DNA of 50,097 bases from Gammaproteobacteria bacterium (GCA_022340305.1 JAJDOF010000143.1:1-50097); one strand, 5' to 3'. Counted from the first letter of the stretch, positions 33,582 through 43,154 are shown. Numbers and translations are program-made. The notes: generated by a model not told the origin, from the letters alone.

Positions 33582-35237
33582 ATGGCCAGATTCAAAAGAA
33601 ACCAGTACATCCCGCCCGACGCACCATTACTTTATGAAGATCATGGGCGCCCGATGTCGCGGCGCCAGTTTATCCGCCAGGGATTGATGACTGGATCGGC
33701 CTCGATTTTATCCGGCGGTATTTTTGGTCTATTCGCCAATCCTAACGCAGCCTATGCAGCGATAGCGGGTGACCTCGGTGCGCTTGCAACCGAAATCACC
33801 AACAAGGGAAATTTCAACTGCAGCGTCGGTCCACTTGCAGCCGGTCAAAAAATCCCGTTCATCTGCTTTGACCTCGCCGGCGGCGCGAACCTGGCCGGAT
33901 CCAACGTGCTCGTTGGGCAGGGTGGCGGACAAAAGGATTTTCTCTCTACCGCCGGTTACAGCAAACTTGGAATACCTGGCGACATGGTTCCGGGCCTGGA
34001 TGATACCGGGGTTACCCTGCTCAATCCGAGCGATGGCGACTTCACCAATAGCGAGCTGAACCTGGTGTTTCACGCTGACAGCGCGATGCTGCGTGGCATC
34101 CGTGATACCGCGGTTACCGCCTTCGCGGGTGGTAATGTCGACGGCTGCGTCATTCCCGCGCGCTCTGATAACGATACCGCCAACAACCCCCATAACCCGC
34201 TTTATGGCCTCGCCATGACCGGGGCGCGTGGCGATGTCGTCGACCTGATCGGATCGCGCACCAGCGTCTCGGGAGGCAACTCGATGGCCCCGGCGTCGCA
34301 AATCAATCCCGAATTTCGCCCGACCAAGGTTGACCGTCCGAGCGACGTCACCGGCATGGTCGATATTGGCGACCTGACTGCCATCCTCGGGGCCGACGAC
34401 GTCACCGCGGTGATGGAATCGATTGCCCGCGTAACCCATCGTAAATTACAACTCGCGAATGTCGACACGCTGCTGGGCCCGAGCCGCGATGAAATCGTCA
34501 AGGACATGGTTCGTTGTGGCTATCTCAAGTCTGCGGATATTGCCGATCGCTTTGCCGGGGTACCCGTAGACCCCCTCGCCGATATTAATATCCAGTCGAT
34601 CTTTTCAACCGTCGGCGGGCTCGCCGACAGTGAATTTCGCAAAGCCGCCTCGGTAATGAAGATGGTGGTCAACGGCTACGCGGCTGGTGGCTGTATTACC
34701 ATGGGCGGCTACGACTACCATACCGGAGACCGGCGGACCGGGGAAAATCGCGATCTGCGTGCCGGCCGTTGTATCGGCGCCTGTCTTGAATACGCACGCC
34801 TGCTCAATACCAAATTGATGATCTACGTGTTCAGCGATGGCTCGGTATTCAGTAACGGTAACCCGGATGACAGCGCGAACGCCGGGACTGGAGCAGGACT
34901 GCAGCTAGGTGGGGCGGGCAAGGGTCAGTGGACCGGCGACAATTCCTCTACCGCCTGTTCCTTTTTCCTCGTATTTGATCCTGACGGGCCACCCACGCTG
35001 GTCGGTAGCCGCCAGATCGGCCTCATGAATGCCGGTGCATCGGTGGTCACGACGGCAACCCCCGCGGCCAACAATCCCAACCTGCTGGTCAACATGCTGC
35101 TGTTGAATTTCATGGCGGTGAACGGCCCTTCAATCGGTTTTCCCGATGTTATTTCCGAATTCAAGTCCATATTCCCGAATCATGGACTGGGTAACGACGC
35201 AAGTCTGGCCAGTTACATAGCATTTGCCCCGTTATAA
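33582..35237 (+). CDS. Tat-exported DUF1501-like protein
   Basis: A 551-residue protein with a twin-arginine signal MSRRQFIRQGLMTGSASIL (residues 25-43) and a cleavage region near ANPNAAYA. The presence of residues before the twin-arginine motif is common in this group. The mature part resembles DUF1501 proteins, which have an alkaline-phosphatase/sulfatase-like fold: ICFDLAGGANLAGSNVLVGQ near the N-terminus, GCITMGGYDYHTGDRRTGEN and MIYVFSDGSVFSNGN further on. Export in folded form by Tat suggests a cofactor or metal. It begins 10 bp after the diheme LamG gene, and the pair is probably functional. The substrate is unknown. Confidence 0.75.
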   Translation: MARFKRNQYIPPDAPLLYEDHGRPMSRRQFIRQGLMTGSASILSGGIFGLFANPNAAYAAIAGDLGALATEITNKGNFNCSVGPLAAGQKIPFICFDLAGGANLAGSNVLVGQGGGQKDFLSTAGYSKLGIPGDMVPGLDDTGVTLLNPSDGDFTNSELNLVFHADSAMLRGIRDTAVTAFAGGNVDGCVIPARSDNDTANNPHNPLYGLAMTGARGDVVDLIGSRTSVSGGNSMAPASQINPEFRPTKVDRPSDVTGMVDIGDLTAILGADDVTAVMESIARVTHRKLQLANVDTLLGPSRDEIVKDMVRCGYLKSADIADRFAGVPVDPLADINIQSIFSTVGGLADSEFRKAASVMKMVVNGYAAGGCITMGGYDYHTGDRRTGENRDLRAGRCIGACLEYARLLNTKLMIYVFSDGSVFSNGNPDDSANAGTGAGLQLGGAGKGQWTGDNSSTACSFFLVFDPDGPPTLVGSRQIGLMNAGASVVTTATPAANNPNLLVNMLLLNFMAVNGPSIGFPDVISEFKSIFPNHGLGNDASLASYIAFAPL

Positions 35238-35260
35238 GCTAACATTTGAGCTGTTTCACA

Positions 35261-36280
35261 ATGATGGGTTTTCGGGTGAGCAGTTTTGCCAACTTACGCT
35301 GTTGCATTAAATATCTTTTCTTCGTCGCAATGCTCAGCCTGTGCGCCCAGTCGCACGCGCTGGCCGACTGGGCGCGTCAGCAGCGCGACATCATGGGCAC
35401 CCGCATCTCGGTGGAACTGTGGTATACCGACCCGGGCATAGCCGCAGATTGCAGCAGGCGCGTGTTCACCGAAATGGAGCGTATCGACGCCCTGATGAGC
35501 AGCTACCTGGCTAGCAGTGAACTTTCATTTATTAACGAAAATGCCGCCCACAGCTGGGTTGATCTCGGCGACGAACTGAGGCATCTGATCCGGCGCTCGA
35601 TATACTTTTCGCAGATTTCCGGCGGCGCTTTCGATATCACCTATGCCAGCGTAGGCTACGCCTACGATTACCGCAAACACCAGCAACCCAGCGACCAGCT
35701 CATTACACGGAAACTGCAGGCGATAGATTATCGACATATCGAACTCGGCGAGCGCGGAATTCGCTTCAAGAACGATGCGGTGCGCATCGATCTCGGTGGC
35801 ATCGCCAAGGGCTATGCTGTCGATCGCGCGATCGATCTGTTGCAGAAATGCGGCATTGTCGAGGCCATGGTCAGTGCCGGCGGTGACAGCCGCATCATCG
35901 GTGATCGCGAGGGTCGGCCGTGGATGATCGGGATTCAGCATCCCCGCCAGGCGGAGGGCATTGCGCTGCGCCTGCCGCTTAGCGATAGCGCCATTTCCAC
36001 CTCTGGTGACTACGAGCGATTTTATATCGAAAATGGCCAGCGCATACATCACATCATCAACCCGGACACCGGACGTTCGGCAAAGGCCAGCTGGAGCGCC
36101 ACGGTGACCGGGCCAGATGCGATGACAACCGACGCCTTATCAACTACTCTTTTTATTCTGGGTGCGCTCGACGGTCTCGCGTTGATCGAAAGCCTCGAAG
36201 GGTTCGACGCAATCATTATCGACAGTCATGGCAAGGTTCATTATTCGTCAGGCTTCATGGATCCCGCGTCGAGTGAATAG
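35261..36280 (+). CDS. apbE: FAD:protein FMN transferase ApbE
   Basis: Periplasmic enzyme that attaches FMN from FAD to a Ser/Thr of target proteins. From ATG 35261 it has 339 residues with a signal/anchor (about 10-35), the FAD-binding GGAFDIT, the IDLGGIAKGYAVD motif (Asp-Leu-Gly-Gly with the conserved Ala-Lys-Gly), IHHIINPDTG and the metal-binding TTDALSTTLFILG. All signature residues look intact. A TTG at 35246 is a less likely start. No protein with a typical FMN_bind acceptor motif is evident in the window. Co-occurrence with TlpA, DUF4266 and DUF3570 genes in the opposite arm suggests that one of the locus proteins, or an unlinked one, is flavinylated. Confidence 0.94.
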   Translation: MMGFRVSSFANLRCCIKYLFFVAMLSLCAQSHALADWARQQRDIMGTRISVELWYTDPGIAADCSRRVFTEMERIDALMSSYLASSELSFINENAAHSWVDLGDELRHLIRRSIYFSQISGGAFDITYASVGYAYDYRKHQQPSDQLITRKLQAIDYRHIELGERGIRFKNDAVRIDLGGIAKGYAVDRAIDLLQKCGIVEAMVSAGGDSRIIGDREGRPWMIGIQHPRQAEGIALRLPLSDSAISTSGDYERFYIENGQRIHHIINPDTGRSAKASWSATVTGPDAMTTDALSTTLFILGALDGLALIESLEGFDAIIIDSHGKVHYSSGFMDPASSE

Positions 36281-36303
36281 CCGCTATAAAGACAATCTGA
36301 ACT

Positions 36304-36849
36304 ATGAAAACTAAAAGCCTTACTACCTCGTTGCTGTTATTGCTGTTTTGCCTGGCGACCCCGCTTGCGGCGCAGGAAGCCGACAGTGAGGACGCTACCG
36401 CGGATAATTCACTGGAAACTGATATCGAGGCACTGAAAAAAGAAGTCCTGTCGCTGAACCGCGACCTGTTCATACTCGAAGAAGACCTGTTATTTCCGGC
36501 CAATACCCAATTCAGCGTTTTCCTGTCGATGAATTCCGGTGTGTTCTTCAGCCTCGATTCGGTGCAACTCAAGATCGACGACAAGATTATCGCCAACCAC
36601 CTCTACACTGAACGCGAGCTCGCCGCGCTCAAGCGCGGGGGTGTCCAACGTCTCTATATCGGCAACCTGCCCTCCGGGGAGCATGAAATCGTTGCGATTT
36701 TTATCGGCCTCGGCCCCAGTGGGCGCGATTATCGACGCGGCGAATCGATCGTAATCGAAAAATCAAGCGAACCCCAGTTTGTCGAATTTATGATTAGCGA
36801 TGACACAGCCAAGGAGCAACCCAGTTTCGATGCGCGTATCTGGGAATAA
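36304..36849 (+). CDS. Exported coiled-coil protein of the ExbB/ExbD locus
   Basis: A 181-residue exported protein. After the signal peptide (ends PLAAQ, near residue 24) an acidic linker leads into a coiled coil (DIEALKKEVLSLNRDLFILE, about 40-59). A beta-rich domain follows (about 60-170) containing ANTQFSVFLSMNSGVFFSLD, GVQRLYIGNLPSGEHEI and a GPSGRDYRRGESI loop. I know similar proteins as companions of TPR-ExbB-ExbD-AgmX gene sets, where automatic annotation sometimes mislabels them as AraC regulators; there is no DNA-binding domain here. It probably acts in the periplasm as a structural part of the energised complex. It overlaps the next gene by 20 bp. Confidence 0.7.
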   Translation: MKTKSLTTSLLLLLFCLATPLAAQEADSEDATADNSLETDIEALKKEVLSLNRDLFILEEDLLFPANTQFSVFLSMNSGVFFSLDSVQLKIDDKIIANHLYTERELAALKRGGVQRLYIGNLPSGEHEIVAIFIGLGPSGRDYRRGESIVIEKSSEPQFVEFMISDDTAKEQPSFDARIWE

Positions 36850-38719
36850 GTTGCCGGGGTATCTCCCCCGAAACTTGCTATGGGGCGCTTGCAGCTGTCT
36901 CTGTGCACTGTTGTTGTGCCTGGTTTCAATTGCCCGGGCGGCGACGCCCGCCGCAGAGCATCGGGTACAGGATCTCTACTACGGCCAGGCGCTATACCAG
37001 TATTTTCAGCAAAATAAACTGGCCGCAATCACCCGTTTGATGACTGCAGCGACCCGGCCGCCACTTGCCAGCTCACAACCCGATGAGGCTAATCTTCTGC
37101 TCGCGGACCTCTACTACAACTATGGCCTGTACGAAGAATCGCGTTCGCTATTTGCGCAATTGCTGGACGCAGAGGTTTCCGACTCGATACAAAATCGCAT
37201 CTGGTTCAACCTCGCGCGGGTGCGTTACGATCAGGGATACCGCGACGATGCGCTCAACTTGCTGTCACGCATCAACGATCAGCTGCCACAGCGTATCGAG
37301 GCCGAACGCAAGTACCTGCTCACCAACCTGTATCTCGGCAGTGGCGAGTATGATCTGGCCGCAAACGAAAGCCTGCAAATCGATTCGAAGTCGATCTGGA
37401 AATCCTATGCCCGTTACAATCTGGGGGTTGCCCTGATTGAAAACCAGGACCTGCAGCAGGGTGAGAAAATCCTCAATGAGCTCGGCCAAATGGAAGCCAG
37501 CAGCGAGGAACTGCTGGCTTTGCGTGATCAGTCAAACCTGTCGCTCGGTCTCAAGCACTTGCGCCTGGGGCAGCCGCAACCGGCACTGCAAAGCTTGTTG
37601 CGCATTCGCCTCGAGGGCCCGCTCAGCAACAAGGCACTGTTGGCATCGGGCTGGGCCTGGTACCGCCTGGATCAGTTTGACAAGGCGTTGCAACCCTGGC
37701 GTTTTCTGCTGCAACGCAATGCGATCGACTTGTCGACCCAGGAGGCGATCCTGGCGATTCCCGCCAACTATGTCGAATCAGGCGACGACAGACTTGCGAT
37801 ACGTTACTACAAAATGGCTGCGCAGCAGTTTGATCTGCAGCTCGAATCGCTGGAAGGCGCAATCCGGTCGATTGGCGACGATGCGTTAATTGACGCGCTG
37901 CGCGAAACCAACCTGTTGCAGGATCGCGGCAACCTGCAACGCCAGCCACCCGTTTCCGTTGTCACACCGCAACTGCAGCTGTTGCTGGCGTCGGAAGGTT
38001 TTCACCGTGAAATCAAACGCTACCAGGACCTGCTGGATATACGTCAATCGCTTGGCGACTGGGGCAACAATCTCCCGGCACTTGAGCTGATGCTCGGCGA
38101 GCGCAGCCGGGCATTTGCCGAAAGACTGCCGATGCTGGAGCAATCTGCAAGCTTCGACCAGTACGAACAGTTTACTTTACGTCGTGATGAGCTTGCCGAG
38201 CAGCTCAGCGAGATCGAGTCCAGTGAAAATTACCTCGCCCTGGCAGGGGTTGATGAGCTGGACCAACTCGAGCGAATGCAAAGCGCGGCCAGCTCTATCG
38301 CCAATATCGGATCACAACGCGATACGGCAGATCAGCAGCAGACGCTGAGACTTCTTTCCGGGCTGCTAAACTATCAACTCGCCACCGATTATCCCAGGCG
38401 CATCTGGAAATCGAGGAAACAACTGATACAGCTGGATCGTGCGCTCAACGAAGCCGACGCGCGCGTCGTCGGGCTGCGCGGCATCACCGATCGTACTCAA
38501 CTCGACCTCGCAGACTTTCGTGGCCGCATCAGCGGTCAGACTGAGAAAATTTCGGCATTGGGCACACGCGTTGCGGGATTACTGCAGCAACAGGAACAGC
38601 GCATCAATCAACTGGCCATCGAGGCCATTCGTGTCCAGCAGCAGCACGTCCGCCAGTTACGCCTGAATGCGCGCTATGAGCTGGCACGTATTTCCGACAA
38701 GCTGGCGACCCCGCAATGA
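36830..38719 (+). CDS. Exported TPR protein (first of three)
   Basis: A 629-residue exported protein from ATG 36830 (an ATG at 36800 would overlap the preceding gene by 50 bp). An N-terminal hydrophobic signal (WGACSCLCALLLCLVSIARA) precedes TPR-like helical repeats over about 55-340 (ANLLLADLYYNYGLYEESRS, IWFNLARVRYDQGYRDDALN, ASGWAWYRLDQFDKALQPW). The C-terminal half (about 400-629) is highly charged, Gln- and Leu-rich and predicted coiled coil (AGLLQQQEQRINQLAIEAI). It resembles the TPR/coiled-coil scaffolds found beside Exb/Tol-like genes in myxobacterial gliding clusters. The stop overlaps the next gene by 4 bp. Confidence 0.8.
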   Translation: MRVSGNKLPGYLPRNLLWGACSCLCALLLCLVSIARAATPAAEHRVQDLYYGQALYQYFQQNKLAAITRLMTAATRPPLASSQPDEANLLLADLYYNYGLYEESRSLFAQLLDAEVSDSIQNRIWFNLARVRYDQGYRDDALNLLSRINDQLPQRIEAERKYLLTNLYLGSGEYDLAANESLQIDSKSIWKSYARYNLGVALIENQDLQQGEKILNELGQMEASSEELLALRDQSNLSLGLKHLRLGQPQPALQSLLRIRLEGPLSNKALLASGWAWYRLDQFDKALQPWRFLLQRNAIDLSTQEAILAIPANYVESGDDRLAIRYYKMAAQQFDLQLESLEGAIRSIGDDALIDALRETNLLQDRGNLQRQPPVSVVTPQLQLLLASEGFHREIKRYQDLLDIRQSLGDWGNNLPALELMLGERSRAFAERLPMLEQSASFDQYEQFTLRRDELAEQLSEIESSENYLALAGVDELDQLERMQSAASSIANIGSQRDTADQQQTLRLLSGLLNYQLATDYPRRIWKSRKQLIQLDRALNEADARVVGLRGITDRTQLDLADFRGRISGQTEKISALGTRVAGLLQQQEQRINQLAIEAIRVQQQHVRQLRLNARYELARISDKLATPQ

Positions 38720-41541
38720 CCCGTCAGCGCCGACAACGCCTGACATTACTGTTGGCAGCGACGCTGCTCAGCGCCTGCGGATCCGGCGGAGTGGATATCG
38801 GGCCAACCATCGGCGACCTCGCCAAAATGCCGCCTATTCTGGAAATAGCAGAACTGGAGCCGCAGGCCAACTTCGAGCTCGACCGCCAGCAAGTTATCGA
38901 CAGTTTGCGTGAACTGGTCGCGATCACCACAGAGGGTGAAGGCACCGGTGCCGAACTGCGCCGCCTGGCCGATCTGGAACTCGAAGCCAGCCTCGACAAG
39001 CGGGTGGCGGACGACCCCGACACGCAGCAACTGGGTCAGCAGGAAGCCTTGCATGCCATCAGCATTTACGAAACCTATCTGCAGCAATACCCCGGCCGCG
39101 AAAACAATGACAAGATTCTGTACCAGATGTCACGCGCCTACGCGCTCGAATCAGAAATCGATAAGTCGATGGCCGCGCTGGACCGCATCGTTAACGAATA
39201 CCCTGATTCAATCTATATGGACGAAGTTCAGTTCCGTCGCGGTGAGAACCTGTTCGTGGACCGGGACCACGCGGCCGCAGAGCTCGCCTATGGTCATATC
39301 GTGCAGAACACTCCGAATTCCATATTTTTCGAAAAAGCGCTTTACAAGTATGGCTGGGCCCAGTTCAAGCAGGGCCGGTTCGAAGATGCCCAGGCCAGTT
39401 TCATTCGCTTGCTGGATATCAACCTCGAGAATAACAGCATTCGCGAAATCGATTTCAACCCGGCCCTGTCGAGGGCTAACCAGGAACTGCTGGAGGACGT
39501 CATCCGTGTCGTCGCGCTGTCCTTTACCTACCAGGAAGACACTCGGCAAATCACGCAGTATTTCAGGCAGAACGGCAACCGCGACTACGAACCCCTGCTC
39601 TACCGCAAGCTCGGCGATCTTTATCTCGAGAAAGAACGCGTGTTTGATGGTGCAAACCTTTTCCTCAGCTACAGCAGCGAATATCCCTATTCGCAGCACT
39701 CACCTTATTTCCATCAGCGCGCTATCGAAACTTATCAGCATGCTGGCTATTCCGACCTGGTACTGAAAGAAAAAATCGCCTTTGTGAATCGCTATGACGT
39801 CAACACCGAGTACTGGTCGCGACAGGTTCCACAAACACAGCAGGCCCTGACCCCCACTCTGGTGCTGCATATGACCGACCTGGCCACGCATTTTCACGCA
39901 CTAGCTCGCCAGAGTAAAAAACTTCCTGACTACGCGATCGCGGCGAGTTGGTATCGACGCTATCTGACATCATTTCCAAACGATCCGGGTGCGCCAAAAA
40001 TGAACTTTCTGCTCGCAGAAATTCTCTATGATGCGGGCCAGTATGCGCAGGCCATCGACGAATTCCAGATAACTGCTTACGACTACGAAAAACACGAGGA
40101 TAGCGCCGAGGCGGGATACGCAGCGTTGACCGCCTACGACGCGTTGTTCAAGGCAGGTGCTGGCAGCAATACGCAGGTGCTGCGCGAGCAACGCATGCAA
40201 TCGGCGGTGCGTTTTACCACTCACTTTGGCGGCGATTCTCGAGTGCAGGCTGTCGAGCTGCAAAGCGCGACGCAATTCCTTGCCTGGAAACAATATCCCG
40301 CGGCGATTGCGTCGGCGACACGGCTGCTCGAGAACTCGAGCGCTGACAAGTCCAGCCGCCAGAACGCACGCGGTATCCTCGCCGATGCCGAGTTTTCCAG
40401 CGGCGATTTCGCCGCCGCCGAGAAATCCTACCTCGCACTGCTGCAGGATCAGCCAAAACAGGGTAGCCAGCGTCAGGCGGTGCGCGAACAGGTCGCGGCA
40501 AGCATTTACAAGCAGGGCGAACTGGCGCGTGATGCCGGCGATCAACTGCTCGCCATCCAGCATTTCACGCGCCTCGGCGACGTCATACCCGAGTCGTCCA
40601 AGCGCATCGTCGCCGAATACGACGCCGCCACCGCCTACGTGCAACTTGAAGACTGGCCGGCCACGATCGCGCAACTGGAGTCATTCCGCAAACGTTATCC
40701 CGACGATAAGAAATTCAACAGCGGCGTGACCGAGAAACTGGCGCTGGCCTATAGCAAAAACGGCAACCGGTCCGGGGCAGCCCGTGAAATGCTGATTCTG
40801 TCTAGCCTGCCCGGGTCAGCCGAGCGCAAGCGCGACCTGATGTGGCGTGCGGCCGAACTTTACGAGCAGGATGGCCAGGCGGATCGCACCATCACTATTT
40901 ACAAGGACTACGTCAGGCTATATCCCTATCCGCTGGAACGCTCCATGGAATTACGCCACAAGATCGCCGAGTCCTATCGCGCCGCCAACAACAGCAAAAA
41001 TCTGAACTTCTGGCTAAACGACATCGTCCGCGCAGATGCCCAGGCCGGCGCACAGCGTAACGCGCGTAGCCGTTACCTGGCGGCCAACGCCAGCCTGGAA
41101 CTGATCGAGCCGCTGCGCCGCTCTTACAGCCAGGTGAAATTGACCGTGCCACTCAAAGCCAGCCTGAGCAAAAAGAAGAAACTGATGCAGCAATCCGTCG
41201 ACGCCTACAGCAAGGCAATGAAATACCAGGTGCAGGATGTTACCACCGCCGCGACATTTCAGATTGCCGAGATCTATCACGAATTTGCGAACTCGCTGAT
41301 GAGCTCGCAGCGACCGCCCGGACTGGATCAGGAGCAACGGGAGGAATATGACCTGTTGCTCGAAGAACAGGCTTTCCCGTTTGAAGAAAAGGCCATCGAG
41401 ATTCACCTCGCCAATTTCCGCCGCATCCCCGATGGCACTTACGACGATTCCACGCAGAACAGCCTGCGGGTACTGGGCGAGATGATGCCCTTCCGTTACG
41501 CACGTGCCGAAAGCAACGATACCTATGTTGAAATTCAGTAG
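38716..41541 (+). CDS. TPR lipoprotein, AglT-like scaffold (second of three)
   Basis: A 941-residue lipoprotein (lipobox LLSAC, lipidated Cys near residue 21) made almost entirely of TPR/HAT-like helical hairpins, such as YETYLQQYPGRENNDKILYQ, ALDRIVNEYPDSIYMDEVQF and RYLTSFPNDPGAPKMNFLLA. The size, outer-membrane lipid anchor and neighbours resemble AglT-type TPR proteins of the myxobacterial Agl apparatus; this is a similarity of architecture, not proof of gliding. It probably spans or lines the periplasm between the outer-membrane barrels and the ExbB/ExbD motor. The ATG overlaps the previous stop (ATGA). Confidence 0.82.
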   Translation: MTRQRRQRLTLLLAATLLSACGSGGVDIGPTIGDLAKMPPILEIAELEPQANFELDRQQVIDSLRELVAITTEGEGTGAELRRLADLELEASLDKRVADDPDTQQLGQQEALHAISIYETYLQQYPGRENNDKILYQMSRAYALESEIDKSMAALDRIVNEYPDSIYMDEVQFRRGENLFVDRDHAAAELAYGHIVQNTPNSIFFEKALYKYGWAQFKQGRFEDAQASFIRLLDINLENNSIREIDFNPALSRANQELLEDVIRVVALSFTYQEDTRQITQYFRQNGNRDYEPLLYRKLGDLYLEKERVFDGANLFLSYSSEYPYSQHSPYFHQRAIETYQHAGYSDLVLKEKIAFVNRYDVNTEYWSRQVPQTQQALTPTLVLHMTDLATHFHALARQSKKLPDYAIAASWYRRYLTSFPNDPGAPKMNFLLAEILYDAGQYAQAIDEFQITAYDYEKHEDSAEAGYAALTAYDALFKAGAGSNTQVLREQRMQSAVRFTTHFGGDSRVQAVELQSATQFLAWKQYPAAIASATRLLENSSADKSSRQNARGILADAEFSSGDFAAAEKSYLALLQDQPKQGSQRQAVREQVAASIYKQGELARDAGDQLLAIQHFTRLGDVIPESSKRIVAEYDAATAYVQLEDWPATIAQLESFRKRYPDDKKFNSGVTEKLALAYSKNGNRSGAAREMLILSSLPGSAERKRDLMWRAAELYEQDGQADRTITIYKDYVRLYPYPLERSMELRHKIAESYRAANNSKNLNFWLNDIVRADAQAGAQRNARSRYLAANASLELIEPLRRSYSQVKLTVPLKASLSKKKKLMQQSVDAYSKAMKYQVQDVTTAATFQIAEIYHEFANSLMSSQRPPGLDQEQREEYDLLLEEQAFPFEEKAIEIHLANFRRIPDGTYDDSTQNSLRVLGEMMPFRYARAESNDTYVEIQ

Positions 41542-42184
41542 CCTTATCATCCCATTAATCGCGGCTTTGCTGCTGACGGCCTGCCAGGGCGTTCCGCAAC
41601 CAGCGCCGCAGCCGCAGGCCGAGGCCGCGGAGACACCACCGCCCGCAGCGCCAGTAGCCGCGGTGGCGGTGCCTGCCGAACCGGTGCCGATCGAATTTCA
41701 TGAGCAGCTCTACGGGCAAGCGCTGGCGGCACTGAAAAGTGGTGATACCGAGGAGGCACTGGTGCTGCTGACTCAGCTTAGCCGGGATACGCCTGATAAG
41801 CCCTACCTGTTTACCAACCTCGGCCTCGCCTACTTTCAGCTGCAGCAATCGGAGCTTGCCGAACAGGCATTCGGACAGGCAATCGCGCGTAACCCCGAAG
41901 ACGCCGTAGCCTATAATCACCTCGGCATTCTGCAACGCCGCAAGGGGCTGTTTCAGGAAGCGCTGGTTCAATATCAGCGCGCCATCGAGATCGATTCTGA
42001 ATACGCACGCGCACATTTCAATCTAGGCATTCTTTTTGATCTATACTTACAGGATCTGGAAAAAGCACTGCAGCAATATCGCAAATACCTGGACTTGACC
42101 AGTGAAGAAAATGCCCAGGTCGCCGGCTGGATTGTTGACATTGAACGGCGTCTGAAATCAGCAACTACTCAGGAACAGGGATGA
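41525..42184 (+). CDS. Small TPR lipoprotein (third of three)
   Basis: A 219-residue lipoprotein from ATG 41525 (lipobox LLTAC, lipidated Cys near residue 20), overlapping the preceding gene by 17 bp. A Pro/Ala/Glu-rich linker (about 21-55) precedes three canonical TPR units (about 60-200): LYGQALAALKSGDTEEALVL, YLFTNLGLAYFQLQQSELAE and AYNHLGILQRRKGLFQEALV. The linker would hold the TPR domain away from the membrane, like PilF/NlpI-type assembly lipoproteins. A GTG at 41504 is in frame but would put the signal peptide internally. It probably assists assembly or contacts ExbD or the TonB-like protein. Confidence 0.82.
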   Translation: MLKFSSLIIPLIAALLLTACQGVPQPAPQPQAEAAETPPPAAPVAAVAVPAEPVPIEFHEQLYGQALAALKSGDTEEALVLLTQLSRDTPDKPYLFTNLGLAYFQLQQSELAEQAFGQAIARNPEDAVAYNHLGILQRRKGLFQEALVQYQRAIEIDSEYARAHFNLGILFDLYLQDLEKALQQYRKYLDLTSEENAQVAGWIVDIERRLKSATTQEQG

Positions 42185-42486
42185 TCATGAAACCACTATC
42201 GTTCGCATTACTACTGACGCTGACGCTCTCCAGCAGCCCCGATCTCGTGGCCCAGGATAGCTTGCAGCTGGAAGGCACCTCGATAACCGGCAACAAGGAA
42301 TTACCCAGGGTGTTATACATCCTGCCGTGGAAAACGGTGGAACGTTTCGAAATCGAATCCCCCCCGATTACCAGCATCATGGATCAGGAACTGCAGCCTC
42401 TGGATCGGGCGACGTTTAAACGGACCATTCACTATCACCAGGCTATTAACGCAAAGGCCGAGCCGGTTAGACCGGTTACCGAATAA
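42181..42486 (+). CDS. Small exported protein of the ExbB/ExbD locus
   Basis: A 101-residue exported protein, with a signal peptide of about 25 residues ending in LVAQD and a mature part of about 75 residues. The mature part contains LQLEGTSITGNKELPRVLYI and PWKTVERFEIESPPITS, then a polar C-terminus. I recognise no domain, but similar short proteins between the TPR lipoprotein and ExbB are familiar from related clusters. ELPRVLYILPWK is the best candidate for a conserved motif. Starts at 42181 (overlapping the previous stop, ATGA) or 42187 are both possible. Confidence 0.65.
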   Translation: MIMKPLSFALLLTLTLSSSPDLVAQDSLQLEGTSITGNKELPRVLYILPWKTVERFEIESPPITSIMDQELQPLDRATFKRTIHYHQAINAKAEPVRPVTE

Positions 42487-42506
42487 AGACAGCGGAGACT
42501 CTCGCG

Positions 42507-43154
42507 ATGAACGAAATGCTAACTACTTTAATCCGATTTTTCCAGGACGGTGGCCCCTTCATGTACCCCATCCTCGTGGTGCTGGCCATCGGTCTCGCAA
42601 TCACCCTGGAGCGCTGGCTGCACCTGAGTTACGCCAGGTCGAGCAATCGTCGTATGATTGCCCGACTGATGCCACTGATGGAGAAAGGCGAAGTCGCTAG
42701 TGCTGGCAAGCTGGCGCGCGAATCCAAGGCCACGGTGAGCCGGATCCTGATACAGGGTATGGAGCACTACAAGTCGGCGCGGCGGCGCGATGACTTCGAG
42801 GCGGCGATGGATGAAAGCATGATGGAGGCGATTCCGCGGCTGGAAAAACGTACGCACTACCTCGCCATGTTTGCCAATATTGCCACCTTGCTCGGCTTGC
42901 TCGGCACCATCATCGGCCTGATCAAGGCGTTTACCGCTGTTGCCCAGGTCGACCCATCGATGAAGGCTGAAATCCTTTCGACCAGCATTTCGGTGGCGAT
43001 GAATACCACTGCCTTCGGCTTGATCGTTGCGATTCCATTGCTGTTCTTTTACACGGTGTTGCAAACCAAGACCACGGAGATTGTCGACAGCCTGGAAATG
43101 ACCGTTGTCAAGTTCGTCAATCATCTGGCACGCGTTAAAAACAACGCCGAGTAA
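42507..43154 (+). CDS. MotA/TolQ/ExbB-family proton channel protein
   Basis: A 215-residue inner-membrane protein with three hydrophobic helices (about 17-36, 118-141 and 158-186) and the cytoplasmic region between the first two, as in ExbB/TolQ. The signature segments are YLAMFANIATLLGLLGTIIG and ISVAMNTTAFGLIVAIPLLF. It should form the proton-conducting stator pentamer with the two downstream ExbD proteins. A GGAG lies nine bases before the ATG. The typical periplasmic N-terminal extension of E. coli ExbB is absent, which is closer to TolQ and Agl-type proteins. Confidence 0.93.
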   Translation: MNEMLTTLIRFFQDGGPFMYPILVVLAIGLAITLERWLHLSYARSSNRRMIARLMPLMEKGEVASAGKLARESKATVSRILIQGMEHYKSARRRDDFEAAMDESMMEAIPRLEKRTHYLAMFANIATLLGLLGTIIGLIKAFTAVAQVDPSMKAEILSTSISVAMNTTAFGLIVAIPLLFFYTVLQTKTTEIVDSLEMTVVKFVNHLARVKNNAE

